Shown here piece by piece: positions 23,043 through 31,943 of a stretch of DNA of 64,000 nt. The stretch spans positions 682,001-746,000 of the forward strand of contig NZ_CP037922.1 in NCBI RefSeq assembly GCF_004355185.1. Reading direction: 5' to 3'. The notes below the pieces were generated by a model. It did no database searches. It had not been told where the DNA came from and saw only the letters and a list, made by a program, of their open reading frames with translations. The DNA comes from Hymenobacter radiodurans. GTDB lineage: Bacteria; Bacteroidota; Bacteroidia; Cytophagales; Hymenobacteraceae. The translations under genes were made by a program, and so were the position numbers. The first letter of the stretch is position 1. The number at the start of each line of letters is the position of its first letter.

Positions 23043-23886
23043 AGTATTTCTCAAAAAATGCCCCCAGACGCTGGGGGCATTTTTAGTTATCCTACTCTTT
23101 GCACTGCTAAACGGAGCGCTAGTAAAAGGCCAGAGTCGCAGGGTTGTGAATGGGCTGGAAGTATCTCCGGTACTGCAAGCTGAATATGCATTGTCCGGCG
23201 ATGATTATCTGTTTTTAGGAACCAATACGCCTTTCTCCACCGGCGGCTTCGACGGCTTCAATCTTGATCGGGCGGGGTTGAATATGGGCTATGAGCGATT
23301 TTGGAATACTCGCTGGAGCGGTGGCGCAACTCTTGGGCTAAGTAGCTATTCTACTACTGGTGGTGGAGATGTATCCTCGCTTTACGTTGATGTAGCTCCT
23401 GAGCTGTTTTTGCGGCATTGGAATACGCTGGGAAGCTTTAATTTTCGTCAGCGGTTGGGTGTCGAATACCTTATTCCGGGCGGTGTGGGTAATGAAAGCC
23501 GCGCCCGCACAAGGCTTCGCTTTGACCTTGATCGACTAATTCCGGTAGGGGGGCAGGTAGTGCTGCGGCCACGCCTGTCGTATGAAGCATTTGCTTACCT
23601 GCGCTTTCAGCGAGATGAAGATGAGCCGAAAGAACGCACGATTGACTTCACGGCTCTACGAGGAGAAGTCGGCTTTCGGTTATCCGACCACTTCGACTTT
23701 ACCCCCTGGTTTGCTTATCAAAGCGCCTATAGTAACGTGCTTCAACAGACTGACATAGATGGTAAAGTCGTTATTCCAGGGGGGCGTCGCAACTTTGTGA
23801 CTCCCGTGCTCGGCTTAGATCTGCGCTATACCATTTTCAAGGGTAAGCAGGCATTTGAGCGTCGTCAGTTACCGACGCAGCACTAG
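23035..23886 (+). CDS. Exported beta-barrel-like protein, function unknown
   Basis: Encodes 283 residues from the ATG at 23035. The signal peptide is KCPQTLGAFLVILLFALLNGALVKGQ. The mature part has alternating amphipathic strands ending in aromatic residues (LNMGYERFWNTRWSGGATLGLSSY, RRNFVTPVLGLDLRYTIF) and reads like an outer-membrane barrel of about ten strands. No family was recognised. Its start overlaps the M20 gene by 8 bp, and a perfect terminator-type hairpin lies inside its signal-peptide codons. Two G6 tracts are at 23548 and 23779. Confidence 0.65.
   Translation: MYKVFLKKCPQTLGAFLVILLFALLNGALVKGQSRRVVNGLEVSPVLQAEYALSGDDYLFLGTNTPFSTGGFDGFNLDRAGLNMGYERFWNTRWSGGATLGLSSYSTTGGGDVSSLYVDVAPELFLRHWNTLGSFNFRQRLGVEYLIPGGVGNESRARTRLRFDLDRLIPVGGQVVLRPRLSYEAFAYLRFQRDEDEPKERTIDFTALRGEVGFRLSDHFDFTPWFAYQSAYSNVLQQTDIDGKVVIPGGRRNFVTPVLGLDLRYTIFKGKQAFERRQLPTQH
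23054..23084 (+). terminator. Terminator-like hairpin inside the start of the barrel gene
   Basis: Perfect 14 bp stem AAAAATGCCCCCAG / CTGGGGGCATTTTT with a three-base loop, 12 bases after the M20 stop and 19 bases into the next coding sequence. It could end M20 transcripts or attenuate the downstream gene. Confidence 0.7.
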
Positions 23887-24188
23887 TGTTGCTCGTGCAT
23901 AAAAAGTAACACGGGGGCTTTTTAACCGTGTGAGTCAAAGCTGTTGTATACAATACATCAAAATACTGACTTAATGGCATTAAAGGTTGTGAGGAAAATA
24001 TAGTTCTGACACTCTTGAAAGGGACAATTTTTCAATAATTACTAATTCTTATTGTTGCCTTCCAAGCAGTCATAAGACTTTTTGGCAGTTGAAAGTACTC
24101 GTCTGTGGCTTGGTACAGATTTTATTGAATAAGAGTGAAGGCCGCTTCAAAACGGCCTTCACTCTGACTCCTTAAAACATCTTTACCC
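23887..24188. other. 302 bp A/T-rich intergenic region upstream of hsp20
   Basis: No ORF of note. It contains a small ACACGG/CCGTGT stem (23909-23914 with 23926-23931) around a GGGGGCTTTTT stretch, possibly a weak terminator for the barrel gene, and a strong hairpin at 24132-24165 next to hsp20 (listed separately). Confidence 0.5.
24132..24165 (+). promoter_or_regulatory. Strong hairpin in the hsp20 leader
   Basis: Perfect 13 bp stem AGAGTGAAGGCCG / CGGCCTTCACTCT with loop CTTCAAAA, ending 24 bases before the hsp20 ATG. No T tract follows, so it is not a standard terminator. It may be a leader structure or mRNA stabiliser. Confidence 0.5.
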
Positions 24189-24653
24189 ATGGCTACTATT
24201 CTGTATAATAACCGTCCTGCTACTCGCTCAACCCGCGCTTTCAATTCTGTATTGAATGAGCTTTTGCGTGATACCCTGCCTACCACCACTGAGCCTGCTA
24301 AATCCTTCACTCCACAAGCCGATATCCTCGAATCGGAGGCTGGCTTCGAACTGCACCTAGCGCTGCCTGGCGTAGCGAAGGAAGCCGTTAAAATTGATTT
24401 TCAAGAAGGCAAGCTCGTTATCAGCGGTGAGCGCAAAGCGCCTGAAGTTGCTGAGGCTAAAGAAGGTGAGACGCAAAATGCCCCCCACTTCCGCCGCGTT
24501 GAAACTAATTACGGCAGCTTCACCCGCACCTTCCGCCTACCTGATACAGTAGATGTGACAGCAATTGAAGCCGAAATGACGGACGGAATTCTGCGTGTTC
24601 GCTTACCTTTCGACGGTAAAAAAGTGACCAAGTACCACATTGAAGTGCGTTAA
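24189..24653 (+). CDS. Hsp20/alpha-crystallin family small heat shock protein
   Basis: ATP-independent holdase that binds unfolding proteins. 154 residues: a short N-terminal arm, then the alpha-crystallin domain (about 45-150) beginning FTPQADILESEAGFELHLALPGV, with KIDFQEGKLVISGERK and the closing motif IEAEMTDGILRVRLPF (A/G-x-L type). A TGCCCCCC motif sits in the coding sequence at 24481. It has its own strong terminator and lies next to degP, another protein-quality gene. Confidence 0.95.
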   Translation: MATILYNNRPATRSTRAFNSVLNELLRDTLPTTTEPAKSFTPQADILESEAGFELHLALPGVAKEAVKIDFQEGKLVISGERKAPEVAEAKEGETQNAPHFRRVETNYGSFTRTFRLPDTVDVTAIEAEMTDGILRVRLPFDGKKVTKYHIEVR

Positions 24654-24660
24654 GTATATG

Positions 24661-24700
24661 ATTTAAAAAAAGGCTCCGGATTTGGAGCCTTTTTTTAAAT
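24661..24700 (+). terminator. Intrinsic terminator after hsp20
   Basis: Perfect 17 bp stem ATTTAAAAAAAGGCTCC / GGAGCCTTTTTTTAAAT with loop GGATTT, starting seven bases after the stop. Confidence 0.9.
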
Positions 24701-24720
24701 CTCTTCTGTTGTACATATAA

Positions 24721-24778
24721 GCAACCTCGCTGCGTTAGGTTGCATCTTATAGTAGGAGCGAGGTTCATATTTGAACCT
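24721..24778 (+). promoter_or_regulatory. Overlapping inverted repeats in the degP leader
   Basis: GCAACCT (24721-24727) pairs with AGGTTGC (24737-24743), and AGGTTCA (24761-24767) with TGAACCT (24772-24778). AACCTCGC (24723-24730) can instead pair with GCGAGGTT (24758-24765). The two folds exclude each other, as in attenuators or as operator half-sites, 57 bases before degP. Confidence 0.45.
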
Positions 24779-24834
24779 TGCCTTTTTTGCTTTAAATTCA
24801 TCTTCTTCTCATATCCAATCCTCGTTTCTTACCC

Positions 24835-26343
24835 ATGCAAGCAAAACAAATGATGCTCGGCCTGCTCGGTTCTGCCATTCTGGGCGGGGGCGTGGCCGTG
24901 GGCGGGTATAAGCTATTAGAGCCTACCAACTCCAATGCACCGCAGGTAGTAGCCGCCGATCCGAATGTGCGCTATACCAGTGAGTTGCGCAACAGTGATT
25001 ATGTAGTGCCTGAAGGCTTAAACTTTGTGGCGGCCGCCTCATCGGTGACGCCAGCTGTGGTTCACGTAATGACTGAGTACGCTCCCAAAATGCGCAGTAA
25101 TGCTGGTTCTCAGCGCATGGACCCGCTTTTGCGTCAATTCTTTGGTGAGGACTTTGATCAGTATCATCAGTCGCCCCAAGCTGGTCCTCAGATGGGCTCG
25201 GGCTCAGGTGTTATCATCGCGGCTAATGGCTATATCGTCACCAATAATCACGTGATTGATAAGGCTGACAAAATTGAAGTCGTTCTGGACGACAAGCGTA
25301 AATACAAGGCTGAGCTGGTGGGCACTGACCCGACCACGGACCTCGCCCTGCTGAAGGTGCAAGCCGACAACCTGCCCTTCGTGCGCTACGGCAACTCCGA
25401 TAATGTGAAAGTCGGGGAGTGGGTGCTGGCTATCGGTAACCCATTCAACCTTAACTCGACTGTAACGGCTGGTATTATTTCCGCGAAAGGCCGCAATATT
25501 GGTATTCTGCAGCGCGAAGACCGCATGGGTCTTGAGTCATTTTTGCAGACTGATGCCGTTGTAAACCGGGGTAACTCGGGTGGCGCACTGGTGAATCTGA
25601 ATGGTGACCTAGTGGGTATCAACTCAGCTATTGCTTCTCAAAGCGGCAATTTTGAAGGCTACTCTTTCGCCGTGCCCAGCAGCATTGTGAGCAAAGTAGT
25701 AGATGACCTGCTGAAATATAAAGTAGTGCAGCGTGCTTTGCTTGGTGTTCAGATCCGGGAAGTAGATGCCCGTTTGGCTTCCGAGAAAAAGCTGAAAAAC
25801 CTGAACGGCGTATACGTGGAGGAGCTAAGCGAGAATAGCGCCGCCGCGGCTGCCGGCCTAGAAAAAGGCGACGTGATTACTGAAATCAACGGCGCGAAGG
25901 TGAACACTTCATCGCAGTTGCAGGAGCAGGTAGCCCGCTACCGCCCCGGCGACAAGATTAAAGTAGCCTTCCTACGTGGCAACAACGAGCGCACCACTAC
26001 TACTACGCTTCGCAACGCTACCGGCACTACCGATGTAGTACGGGCGGAAGTGGCGAAGGCTGTGAAGTACGAAGGTGCTACGCTGGAGCCTGTTACGAGC
26101 CAAGAGCTAAGCAAACTCGGCATCGAAGGTGGCGCCAAAATCAAGGGCATCCGCGACAGCAACTTCCGCCAGACGGGTATTGCTGATGGCTTCATCATCA
26201 CGCGCATCGACAAGAATAAGGTGTCGAAGCCCCAGGACGTGCAGCGCTATTTGGAAATTGCCAAAAACGGTGATGGGGCCTTAGTTGAAGGTATCTATCC
26301 TGATGGCCGCAAAGCCTATTATCCTATTGGTCAGGCCGAATAA
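24835..26343 (+). CDS. Do/DegQ-family periplasmic serine protease
   Basis: Encodes 502 residues. An N-terminal hydrophobic segment (MLGLLGSAILGGGVAVGGY) anchors or exports it. The trypsin-like domain has the catalytic His139 in YIVTNNHVID, Asp169 in DPTTDLALLKV and Ser248 in RGNSGGALVN. Two PDZ domains follow (about 295-385, starting LLGVQIREVDARLA, and about 410-500). DegP/HtrA proteins degrade or refold envelope proteins. The second PDZ is less conserved. The gene is monocistronic and flanked by terminators. Confidence 0.95.
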   Translation: MQAKQMMLGLLGSAILGGGVAVGGYKLLEPTNSNAPQVVAADPNVRYTSELRNSDYVVPEGLNFVAAASSVTPAVVHVMTEYAPKMRSNAGSQRMDPLLRQFFGEDFDQYHQSPQAGPQMGSGSGVIIAANGYIVTNNHVIDKADKIEVVLDDKRKYKAELVGTDPTTDLALLKVQADNLPFVRYGNSDNVKVGEWVLAIGNPFNLNSTVTAGIISAKGRNIGILQREDRMGLESFLQTDAVVNRGNSGGALVNLNGDLVGINSAIASQSGNFEGYSFAVPSSIVSKVVDDLLKYKVVQRALLGVQIREVDARLASEKKLKNLNGVYVEELSENSAAAAAGLEKGDVITEINGAKVNTSSQLQEQVARYRPGDKIKVAFLRGNNERTTTTTLRNATGTTDVVRAEVAKAVKYEGATLEPVTSQELSKLGIEGGAKIKGIRDSNFRQTGIADGFIITRIDKNKVSKPQDVQRYLEIAKNGDGALVEGIYPDGRKAYYPIGQAE

Positions 26344-26361
26344 ACGACTTAGGTAGAGCAC

Positions 26362-26395
26362 AAAAAAAGCCCCCAGAAAACTGGGGGCTTTTTTT
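26362..26395 (+). terminator. Intrinsic terminator after degP (GCCCCCAG type)
   Basis: Perfect 15 bp stem AAAAAAAGCCCCCAG / CTGGGGGCTTTTTTT with an AAAA loop. Confidence 0.95.
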
Positions 26396-26397
26396 GT

Positions 26398-26405
26398 TAG
26401 TTTTG
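26398..26405 (+). promoter_or_regulatory. Exact -7 box TAGTTTTG upstream of the ALDH gene
   Basis: Matches TAnnTTTG, 47 bases before the ATG at 26453 and just after the degP terminator. The -33 position falls in the terminator loop and does not match. Confidence 0.4.
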
Positions 26406-26452
26406 TTACTCGTACCACCCACCCCTCCCCAGCTTTTATTTCCCTTGATTTT

Positions 26453-28050
26453 ATGAAACAAGCACTCGAAGAAGCCACTGCTACGGGCACCGATGTACAA
26501 GAGCATGATCCGCACGGTATCAAGGCGGTATTGCGTGAATTAGGCATCGAAGCCCGCAATCCAGCCTTCAGCACCGGTTTGAAATGGGGCGGCGCCAGCA
26601 ATACCAAGACCCGCGCTATTCATTCGCCCGCCGATGGCCAGCTGATTGGTGAAGTAAGCTTTGCTACCGCCGCCGACTATGAGCAGGTGGTACAAACGGC
26701 TCAAGCGGCGTTTCAGACCTGGCGGCTAGTACCAGCTCCCAAGCGTGGTGAGATTGTCCGCCAAATCGGTAATAAGCTGCGCGACTACAAGGAGCCACTC
26801 GGCAAATTAGTAAGCTACGAGATGGGTAAAATTCTGCAGGAAGGCTTGGGCGAAGTGCAGGAAATGATTGATATCTGCGACTTCGCGGTGGGCCTTTCGC
26901 GCCAGCTGCACGGCTTTACCATGCACTCGGAGCGGCCCGCCCATCGCATGTATGATCAATATCACCCGCTGGGCGTAATAGGCATTATCTCGGCTTTCAA
27001 CTTCCCGGTGGCGGTATGGAGCTGGAATGCCATGCTGGCCGCCGTCTGTGGTGATGTGAGCATCTGGAAGCCCTCCGAAAAAACGCCCCTTACTGCCGTG
27101 GCCGTGCAACATATTCTGCGCGACGTACTGACCGAAAATGAGCTGCCCGAAGGTATTTTTAACCTCATCATTGGCGACGCCGAAATAGGCCAGCTGATGG
27201 CCGCCGATGGCCGCGTGCCGCTGGTGTCGGCTACTGGCTCTACTCGCATGGGCAAGAAGGTAGGCGAAGTAGTAGGTGCGCGTCTGGGTCGGGCGCTACT
27301 GGAGCTGGGGGCAATAATGCCATTATCCTCACCGAGCACGCCGATCTGGATATCGCCATGCGCGCCGTTGTATTCGGGGCCGTGGGTACGGCCGGCCAGC
27401 GCTGCACCACTACGCGCCGCCTCATCATTCACGAATCCATTTTTGAGGACGTAAAGCAGCGTTTGCTCACCATATATCCGAAGCTGCCCATCGGTAATCC
27501 GCTGATGGAAGGTACCCTAGTAGGTCCGCTGATTGACGAAGCCGCCGTGCGTGGTTTCAGCGAAGCGCTGGAAGCAGTGCAGCAGGAGGGAGGCAAAGTG
27601 CTGACCGGGGGGCAAATTTTGACGGGTGACCAGTATCCGGGGGGCAATTATGTGCAGCCCGCTTTGGTCGAAGCCGAAAATCAGTACCACACGGTGCAGG
27701 AGGAAACCTTCGCGCCTATCCTGTATCTGATCAAATACAGCGGTGACGTAGACGCAGCTATTGCCCTGCAAAATGGCGTACGCCAAGGCTTGTCCTCGTC
27801 CATCTTCACCCTAAATATGCGCGAGGCCGAAGCATTCCTGTCACAGGCAGGCTCCGACTGTGGGATTGCCAACGTAAATATTGGTACTTCCGGCGCCGAA
27901 ATAGGCGGTGCATTCGGCGGCGAAAAAGAAACCGGCGGCGGCCGCGAATCGGGCTCTGACGCCTGGAAAATCTACATGCGTCGGCAGACGAACACCATCA
28001 ACTATTCGCGCGAACTGCCTCTGGCCCAGGGAATCAAGTTTGACATATAA
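26453..28050 (+). CDS. Aldehyde dehydrogenase, ALDH7 / L-aminoadipate-semialdehyde dehydrogenase type (one-base frameshift)
   Basis: NAD(P)-dependent oxidation of a semialdehyde, most likely piperideine-6-carboxylate/2-aminoadipate semialdehyde in lysine breakdown. The first frame carries [21 protein letters not shown] and [12 protein letters not shown], the second the catalytic-cysteine segment [34 protein letters not shown] [11 protein letters not shown] and the ALDH7 hallmark [16 protein letters not shown]. The frames join at the G run 27307-27311: six G instead of five give [16 protein letters not shown]. Repaired length 532 residues. Two GGGGGGCAA motifs lie at 27607 and 27639. Confidence 0.9.
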
Positions 28051-28091
28051 TTGACATATAAAAAGTACACTAAGCGGATTGCCCTTTCAAT

Positions 28092-28128
28092 AAAAAGGCT
28101 CGTGTGTAAATCACACGGGCCTTTTTTA
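28092..28128 (+). terminator. Intrinsic terminator after the ALDH gene
   Basis: 15 bp stem AAAAAGGCTCGTGTG / CACACGGGCCTTTTT with one G-T pair and a TAAAT loop, 42 bases after the stop. Confidence 0.9.
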
Positions 28129-28313
28129 TTCATTTTTGGGGAAAGGATTATTTATCGCAATTTGAGTTATCTATATTCCTGTTGGGTAGAGGATGATAGA
28201 GATAACTTCTATGTTAGAAGGCTTATAGCTGCTTGCTAACGAAAACAGGCGTCGCTTTATCAGCGTTTGCCAGCCAACATTGTCTTAGATCAGATGACTA
28301 ACCCCTGCGCTCC

Positions 28314-29078
28314 ATGTCCATCACATCTCACATAGACTTAATCGGCCTTCAGCGCATTAGCGAAGCCGTTGGCACCACTCTGAAGCAAATGCGCGAATAC
28401 GCTCAGCCGGGCATGACAACCAAAGAGCTAGACGACTATGGCGGACGTATTTTGGCCGCCTTCGGGGCTAAATCGGCGCCGCGGCTTACCTATGGCTTTC
28501 CGGGCTGGACGTGCATTAGCGTGAATAATGAAGTGGCGCACGGTATTCCCTCGGTCCGCAAGGTGCTGCAGCCCGGCGACCTGGTGAACATTGACGTCTC
28601 AGCAGAGATGGGCGGCTACTGGGCCGATAACGGCGGCTCCTTCGTGCTCGGGCCCGATATTCACCAGCATCAACCTTTGGTCGATGCCTCCCGCCAGATC
28701 CTGCGCATCGCACTCAGCCGCATTCGAGGCGGCGTACGTATTGCCGATATCGGTGGGCTAATTGAAGGTGAAGCGCGCAAAGCGGGTTTTCGGGTGATCA
28801 AGAACCTAGTGGGGCACGGAATTGGTCGCAGCCTGCACGAGGAACCCACGGAAATTCCCTGCTTCTATGACCGCTACAACCGCAAGCGCTTCCAGAAGAA
28901 CTCGGTGGTAGCGATAGAGACGTTTATTTCCACCCGCGCTACACTGGCTCATTCGCTCAGCGACGGTTGGACGATGGCTACCAAAGATGGCAGCTTTGTG
29001 GCTCAGCACGAGCACACCATTGTGATTACGGATGGCCAGCCCCTTATTCTCACGGAGGCGAACTGCATTTGGGAGTAA
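28314..29078 (+). CDS. map: Type I methionine aminopeptidase
   Basis: Removes the initiator methionine from new proteins. 254 residues with the pita-bread metal ligands: NIDVSAEMGGYWADNGGSF (two Asp), the His in LVGHGIGRSLHEEP, Glu in VVAIETFIS and Glu in AQHEHTIVI. YGFPGWTCISVNNEVAHGIP is the S1' region. Alone in its transcription unit, with 263 bp upstream that contains only the ALDH terminator and no further feature I could identify. This is not the copy inside a ribosomal operon. Confidence 0.95.
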   Translation: MSITSHIDLIGLQRISEAVGTTLKQMREYAQPGMTTKELDDYGGRILAAFGAKSAPRLTYGFPGWTCISVNNEVAHGIPSVRKVLQPGDLVNIDVSAEMGGYWADNGGSFVLGPDIHQHQPLVDASRQILRIALSRIRGGVRIADIGGLIEGEARKAGFRVIKNLVGHGIGRSLHEEPTEIPCFYDRYNRKRFQKNSVVAIETFISTRATLAHSLSDGWTMATKDGSFVAQHEHTIVITDGQPLILTEANCIWE

Positions 29079-29280
29079 GCAGCACAGATTGGGGAGACGC
29101 CCCCAGCCACTAATTTTAAACTACGCCGCGACATGGGTTATTTAGTCTTAAACCCCGTGCAACCCCGCCTTATAGTTCATTGTCTTTCTCTCGCTTACCC
29201 ATCAGAACGAGGAGTTTAGCGAAGAAATCCGGATATTCACGGGCTACTATTTCTGAGCATGCACAACCCAAATACCGCAC

Positions 29281-29841
29281 ATGGAGGCTTTTGCGTATAC
29301 TGATATCAACGCCCCATTGGTGGAGCGTTGCCGTTTGGGCGACCGCCGTGCCCAAGCTGAAATCTATAAGCGCTACGCGAAGGCGATGTTCAATGCCTCC
29401 CTGCGCATCACCGGCGACTTTGCCGAGGCGGAGGACGTGTTGCAGGAGTCGTTTCTGAGCGCGTTTCGTGAACTGCATAGCTACAAAGGCGACTCGTCGT
29501 TCGGGAGCTGGCTCAAGCGCATCGTCATTAATAAAAGTATTAACTGCCTGCGCAATCGGCGCTTGCAGTTAGTTCCTCTGGCCGAACAGCACGATTCGGT
29601 TGGCTCCGAGCAGGACGACGATACCGACTTTACGGAAGTAAGTTGGCGAGCCGACCGCTTGCGGCGCTGCATTCAGGAACTACCCGATGGCTACCGCGTA
29701 GTACTCTCATTGTATCTGCTTGAAGGCTATGACCACGCCGAAATAGCAGGCATTTTGAATATAACTGAATCAACCTCTAAATCACAGTATAGCAGAGCCC
29801 GAAAAAAATTGTTGGAACTAGGGCGCCAGCACGGATTGTAA
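29281..29841 (+). CDS. RNA polymerase sigma factor, sigma-70/ECF family
   Basis: Encodes 186 residues with region 2 (RAQAEIYKRYAKAMFNASLRITGDFAEAEDVLQESFLSAFREL) and region 4 (LRRCIQELPDGYRVVLSLYLLEGYDHAEIAGILNITESTSKSQYSRARKKLLE). There is no region 1 or 3, so it is an ECF-type factor for a dedicated regulon. The next two genes, a membrane protein and a DUF4097-like exported protein, are close and probably form its operon. A GTGCAACC element at 29157-29164 could be an ECF -35 site but is unsupported. Confidence 0.9.
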   Translation: MEAFAYTDINAPLVERCRLGDRRAQAEIYKRYAKAMFNASLRITGDFAEAEDVLQESFLSAFRELHSYKGDSSFGSWLKRIVINKSINCLRNRRLQLVPLAEQHDSVGSEQDDDTDFTEVSWRADRLRRCIQELPDGYRVVLSLYLLEGYDHAEIAGILNITESTSKSQYSRARKKLLELGRQHGL

Positions 29842-29940
29842 AGCACCTAATAAACGTAGATGAACCGGCCGGGCTGACGCTCCACCCACATGATAGCGGG
29901 CCACGGTCGGAAGGGGAGAAACGTGCGAATAACCACCTGT

Positions 29941-30696
29941 ATGAACGAGAATAAGAAATCACTGGAAACTTTCGTAGAGCAGCACCGCGCCGATTTTGAC
30001 GCGTTCGAGCCGCGCCCCGATTTGTGGGACAGCATCGAAGAAGAGCTGACAACGTCCACCGTGGCGTTCGACGAAACGGAAGAGGAAGTGCCCTTGCGCG
30101 TGATAAAGCTGGCCCCCGAGCCAGTGGTTCCATCCAAAAAAGCCCTCTGGAGTGGCCGTTTTGGTATTGCTGCCGCTGTTGCCCTTACGGTAGTAGCCGG
30201 TGGGGGGCTTTTCTGGAAAAATTCCGCCTCGCCACAACCTGCTTCTGCCTGGACGAGCATTAGTCCTTCACCTTACCTTACTACGGCACCTACTGAGGAA
30301 GAAACCAACGATTCCTTCTACTTTGGAACTAACCCTGTAGCTACGGCCGCCGCCAATGCCCCCACGCAGCGTTTGAATACGGCTGTGAAGCAGATGGAAG
30401 CCTACTTCGCCTCGCAGATTAAAGAACGGGCCGGCGAGTTGCGCCAGCTGGAAGAAGAGAGCTCCAACGCGCCAGCTGCCGATTGGCAACGCGAACTGGC
30501 TGTGCTCGACTCGACCTACGCACAACTCAAAACCGAGCTTTACCGCAACCCGGAGCCAGATATGGTGCTCGATGCAATGAATCGTAACCTGCAAATCAGG
30601 GTTGATATCTTAAACCAGCAGCTACGTACTCGCGAACGAATTCTAGAGTACCACGCTGAGGAGCCAGAAGTGGCCAAAAATAGTCGCAAGCGATGA
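29941..30696 (+). CDS. Putative anti-sigma factor (single-pass membrane protein)
   Basis: Encodes 251 residues from the ATG at 29941 (MNENKKSLETFVEQHRADFDAFEPRPDLWDSIEEEL). One transmembrane helix (about 82-100, FGIAAAVALTVVAGGGLFW) separates a cytoplasmic ~80-residue part from a periplasmic part with a long helical, coiled-coil-like C-terminus. Position directly after an ECF sigma gene and the layout indicate an anti-sigma factor, but no zinc HxxxCxxC motif is present. It overlaps the next gene by 4 bp (ATGA). A GGGGGGCTTTT tract at 30202 lies in the membrane-helix codons. Confidence 0.65.
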   Translation: MNENKKSLETFVEQHRADFDAFEPRPDLWDSIEEELTTSTVAFDETEEEVPLRVIKLAPEPVVPSKKALWSGRFGIAAAVALTVVAGGGLFWKNSASPQPASAWTSISPSPYLTTAPTEEETNDSFYFGTNPVATAAANAPTQRLNTAVKQMEAYFASQIKERAGELRQLEEESSNAPAADWQRELAVLDSTYAQLKTELYRNPEPDMVLDAMNRNLQIRVDILNQQLRTRERILEYHAEEPEVAKNSRKR

Positions 30697-31943
30697 AAAC
30701 GGTCTGGATGGGTTTTAACTATCTTCTGTTGTCATTGGCCGCAAGTCTAATGATGATTCAGCCCCTAAAAGCTGAGCAGATCTCTCCTATGGAGCCGGTG
30801 ACAGTTGTTATTGATCACTACCACCAAGGGGCGAGCAACACACAGCCGAGCGTGGAGCAGCAAGGTAGCACTCAGCCTTCTACTTCGCCTGTGCAGCAGG
30901 GCAGCCAAGGCCAGCAGGAAATGAGCGCCGTGCCAGCCGTAGAAAAAAGCCGCAAGCTGAGCCGCACTTTTGCAGCTCGCGTCGATAAGCCATATTCCCT
31001 GCAAACCCGCTACGGTCGTGTTCAGATTAATACCTGGAATCGGGCCGAGATCCGCACTGATGTTGACATCATTACCCGCGCCGATTCGGATGAGAAAGCG
31101 CAGGAATTGATGAACATGATACAGGTGCGAATGCAAGAAAATGACCCCGCTACGGGCGGCATTGCCGTGCAATCGAAGTTTGGGGCGATGCCTAACGGCT
31201 GCGCCAGCCGCCAGCGTCTATACGAAGTGAACTACACCGTATGGCTACCCAAAAATACTTCTTTGCGAGTGTACAATACTTTCGGCGATGTCAGCATCAA
31301 CAATGATCTGACGGGCACCACGGAGCTGGCGGTAGAATATGGTAGCCTGCGCACAAGCCGCCTTGATGGCCCGCAGAACCTGCTACGCATAGGTAATGGT
31401 CAAAGCACAATTGCTTTTGCCAGCAAAGCCAGCATCGATGCTTCCTACTCCAAGCTTCGGCTAGATGCCGGAGAGGTAGTGGACCTGCGCAACAATTACT
31501 CCGATATCGACATCGGTACCGTGCGCGATCTGACGGTGCACAGCAAATACGGCGATGTGGCCCTAGGCACTGTTCGGAACCTGCGCGGCTCGTCGGGCTT
31601 CTCTAAATTCAGCATTGATCAGCTGAATGATCAGCTGGATATGAAAGTGCAGTACTGCCCCGTTTTTGAGGTTCGCAATACAGGCAAAAACTTCCGCCAG
31701 ATTAATCTGGATGGTGGCTACAGTACTTTTCTACTGAATTTTTCGGAAGGTGCCGGTTTTGACTTTGATGTGAATACCCTGCACGGTAAACTTCTGGTTG
31801 ATAAAGACTTAGTGCGCGTAAGATCAGAGGAAAGAAGCTCTACCGCCAGCGATACACAAGGCAAGTTTGGGGGAGCCAGCGCCAAGAATTCGGGTAACGT
31901 AAACATCAAAGTTCGCTACGGCAACGTAAGCTTTAATAAATAG
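30693..31943 (+). CDS. Exported DUF4097/adhesin-like beta-helix protein
   Basis: Encodes 416 residues with a signal peptide (LLLSLAASLMMIQPLKA). A Gln/Ser-rich linker (35-85) precedes a repetitive part of short strands such as LRVYNTFGDVSINNDLTGTTELAVEYGSL, IDASYSKLRLDAGEVVDLRNNYSDIDIG and HSKYGDVALG, the right-handed beta-helix pattern of DUF4097/DUF2807 head domains. Probably a surface or periplasmic structural protein. Translationally coupled to the anti-sigma candidate. Confidence 0.7.
   Translation: MKTVWMGFNYLLLSLAASLMMIQPLKAEQISPMEPVTVVIDHYHQGASNTQPSVEQQGSTQPSTSPVQQGSQGQQEMSAVPAVEKSRKLSRTFAARVDKPYSLQTRYGRVQINTWNRAEIRTDVDIITRADSDEKAQELMNMIQVRMQENDPATGGIAVQSKFGAMPNGCASRQRLYEVNYTVWLPKNTSLRVYNTFGDVSINNDLTGTTELAVEYGSLRTSRLDGPQNLLRIGNGQSTIAFASKASIDASYSKLRLDAGEVVDLRNNYSDIDIGTVRDLTVHSKYGDVALGTVRNLRGSSGFSKFSIDQLNDQLDMKVQYCPVFEVRNTGKNFRQINLDGGYSTFLLNFSEGAGFDFDVNTLHGKLLVDKDLVRVRSEERSSTASDTQGKFGGASAKNSGNVNIKVRYGNVSFNK

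Noticed and set aside
28051..28239. 62-residue ORF after the ALDH gene
   Set aside because: It runs through a terminator hairpin and shows no protein-like pattern.
29157..29164. GTGCAACC as ECF promoter element
   Set aside because: Single short match, no matching -10 element and no known consensus for this sigma factor.
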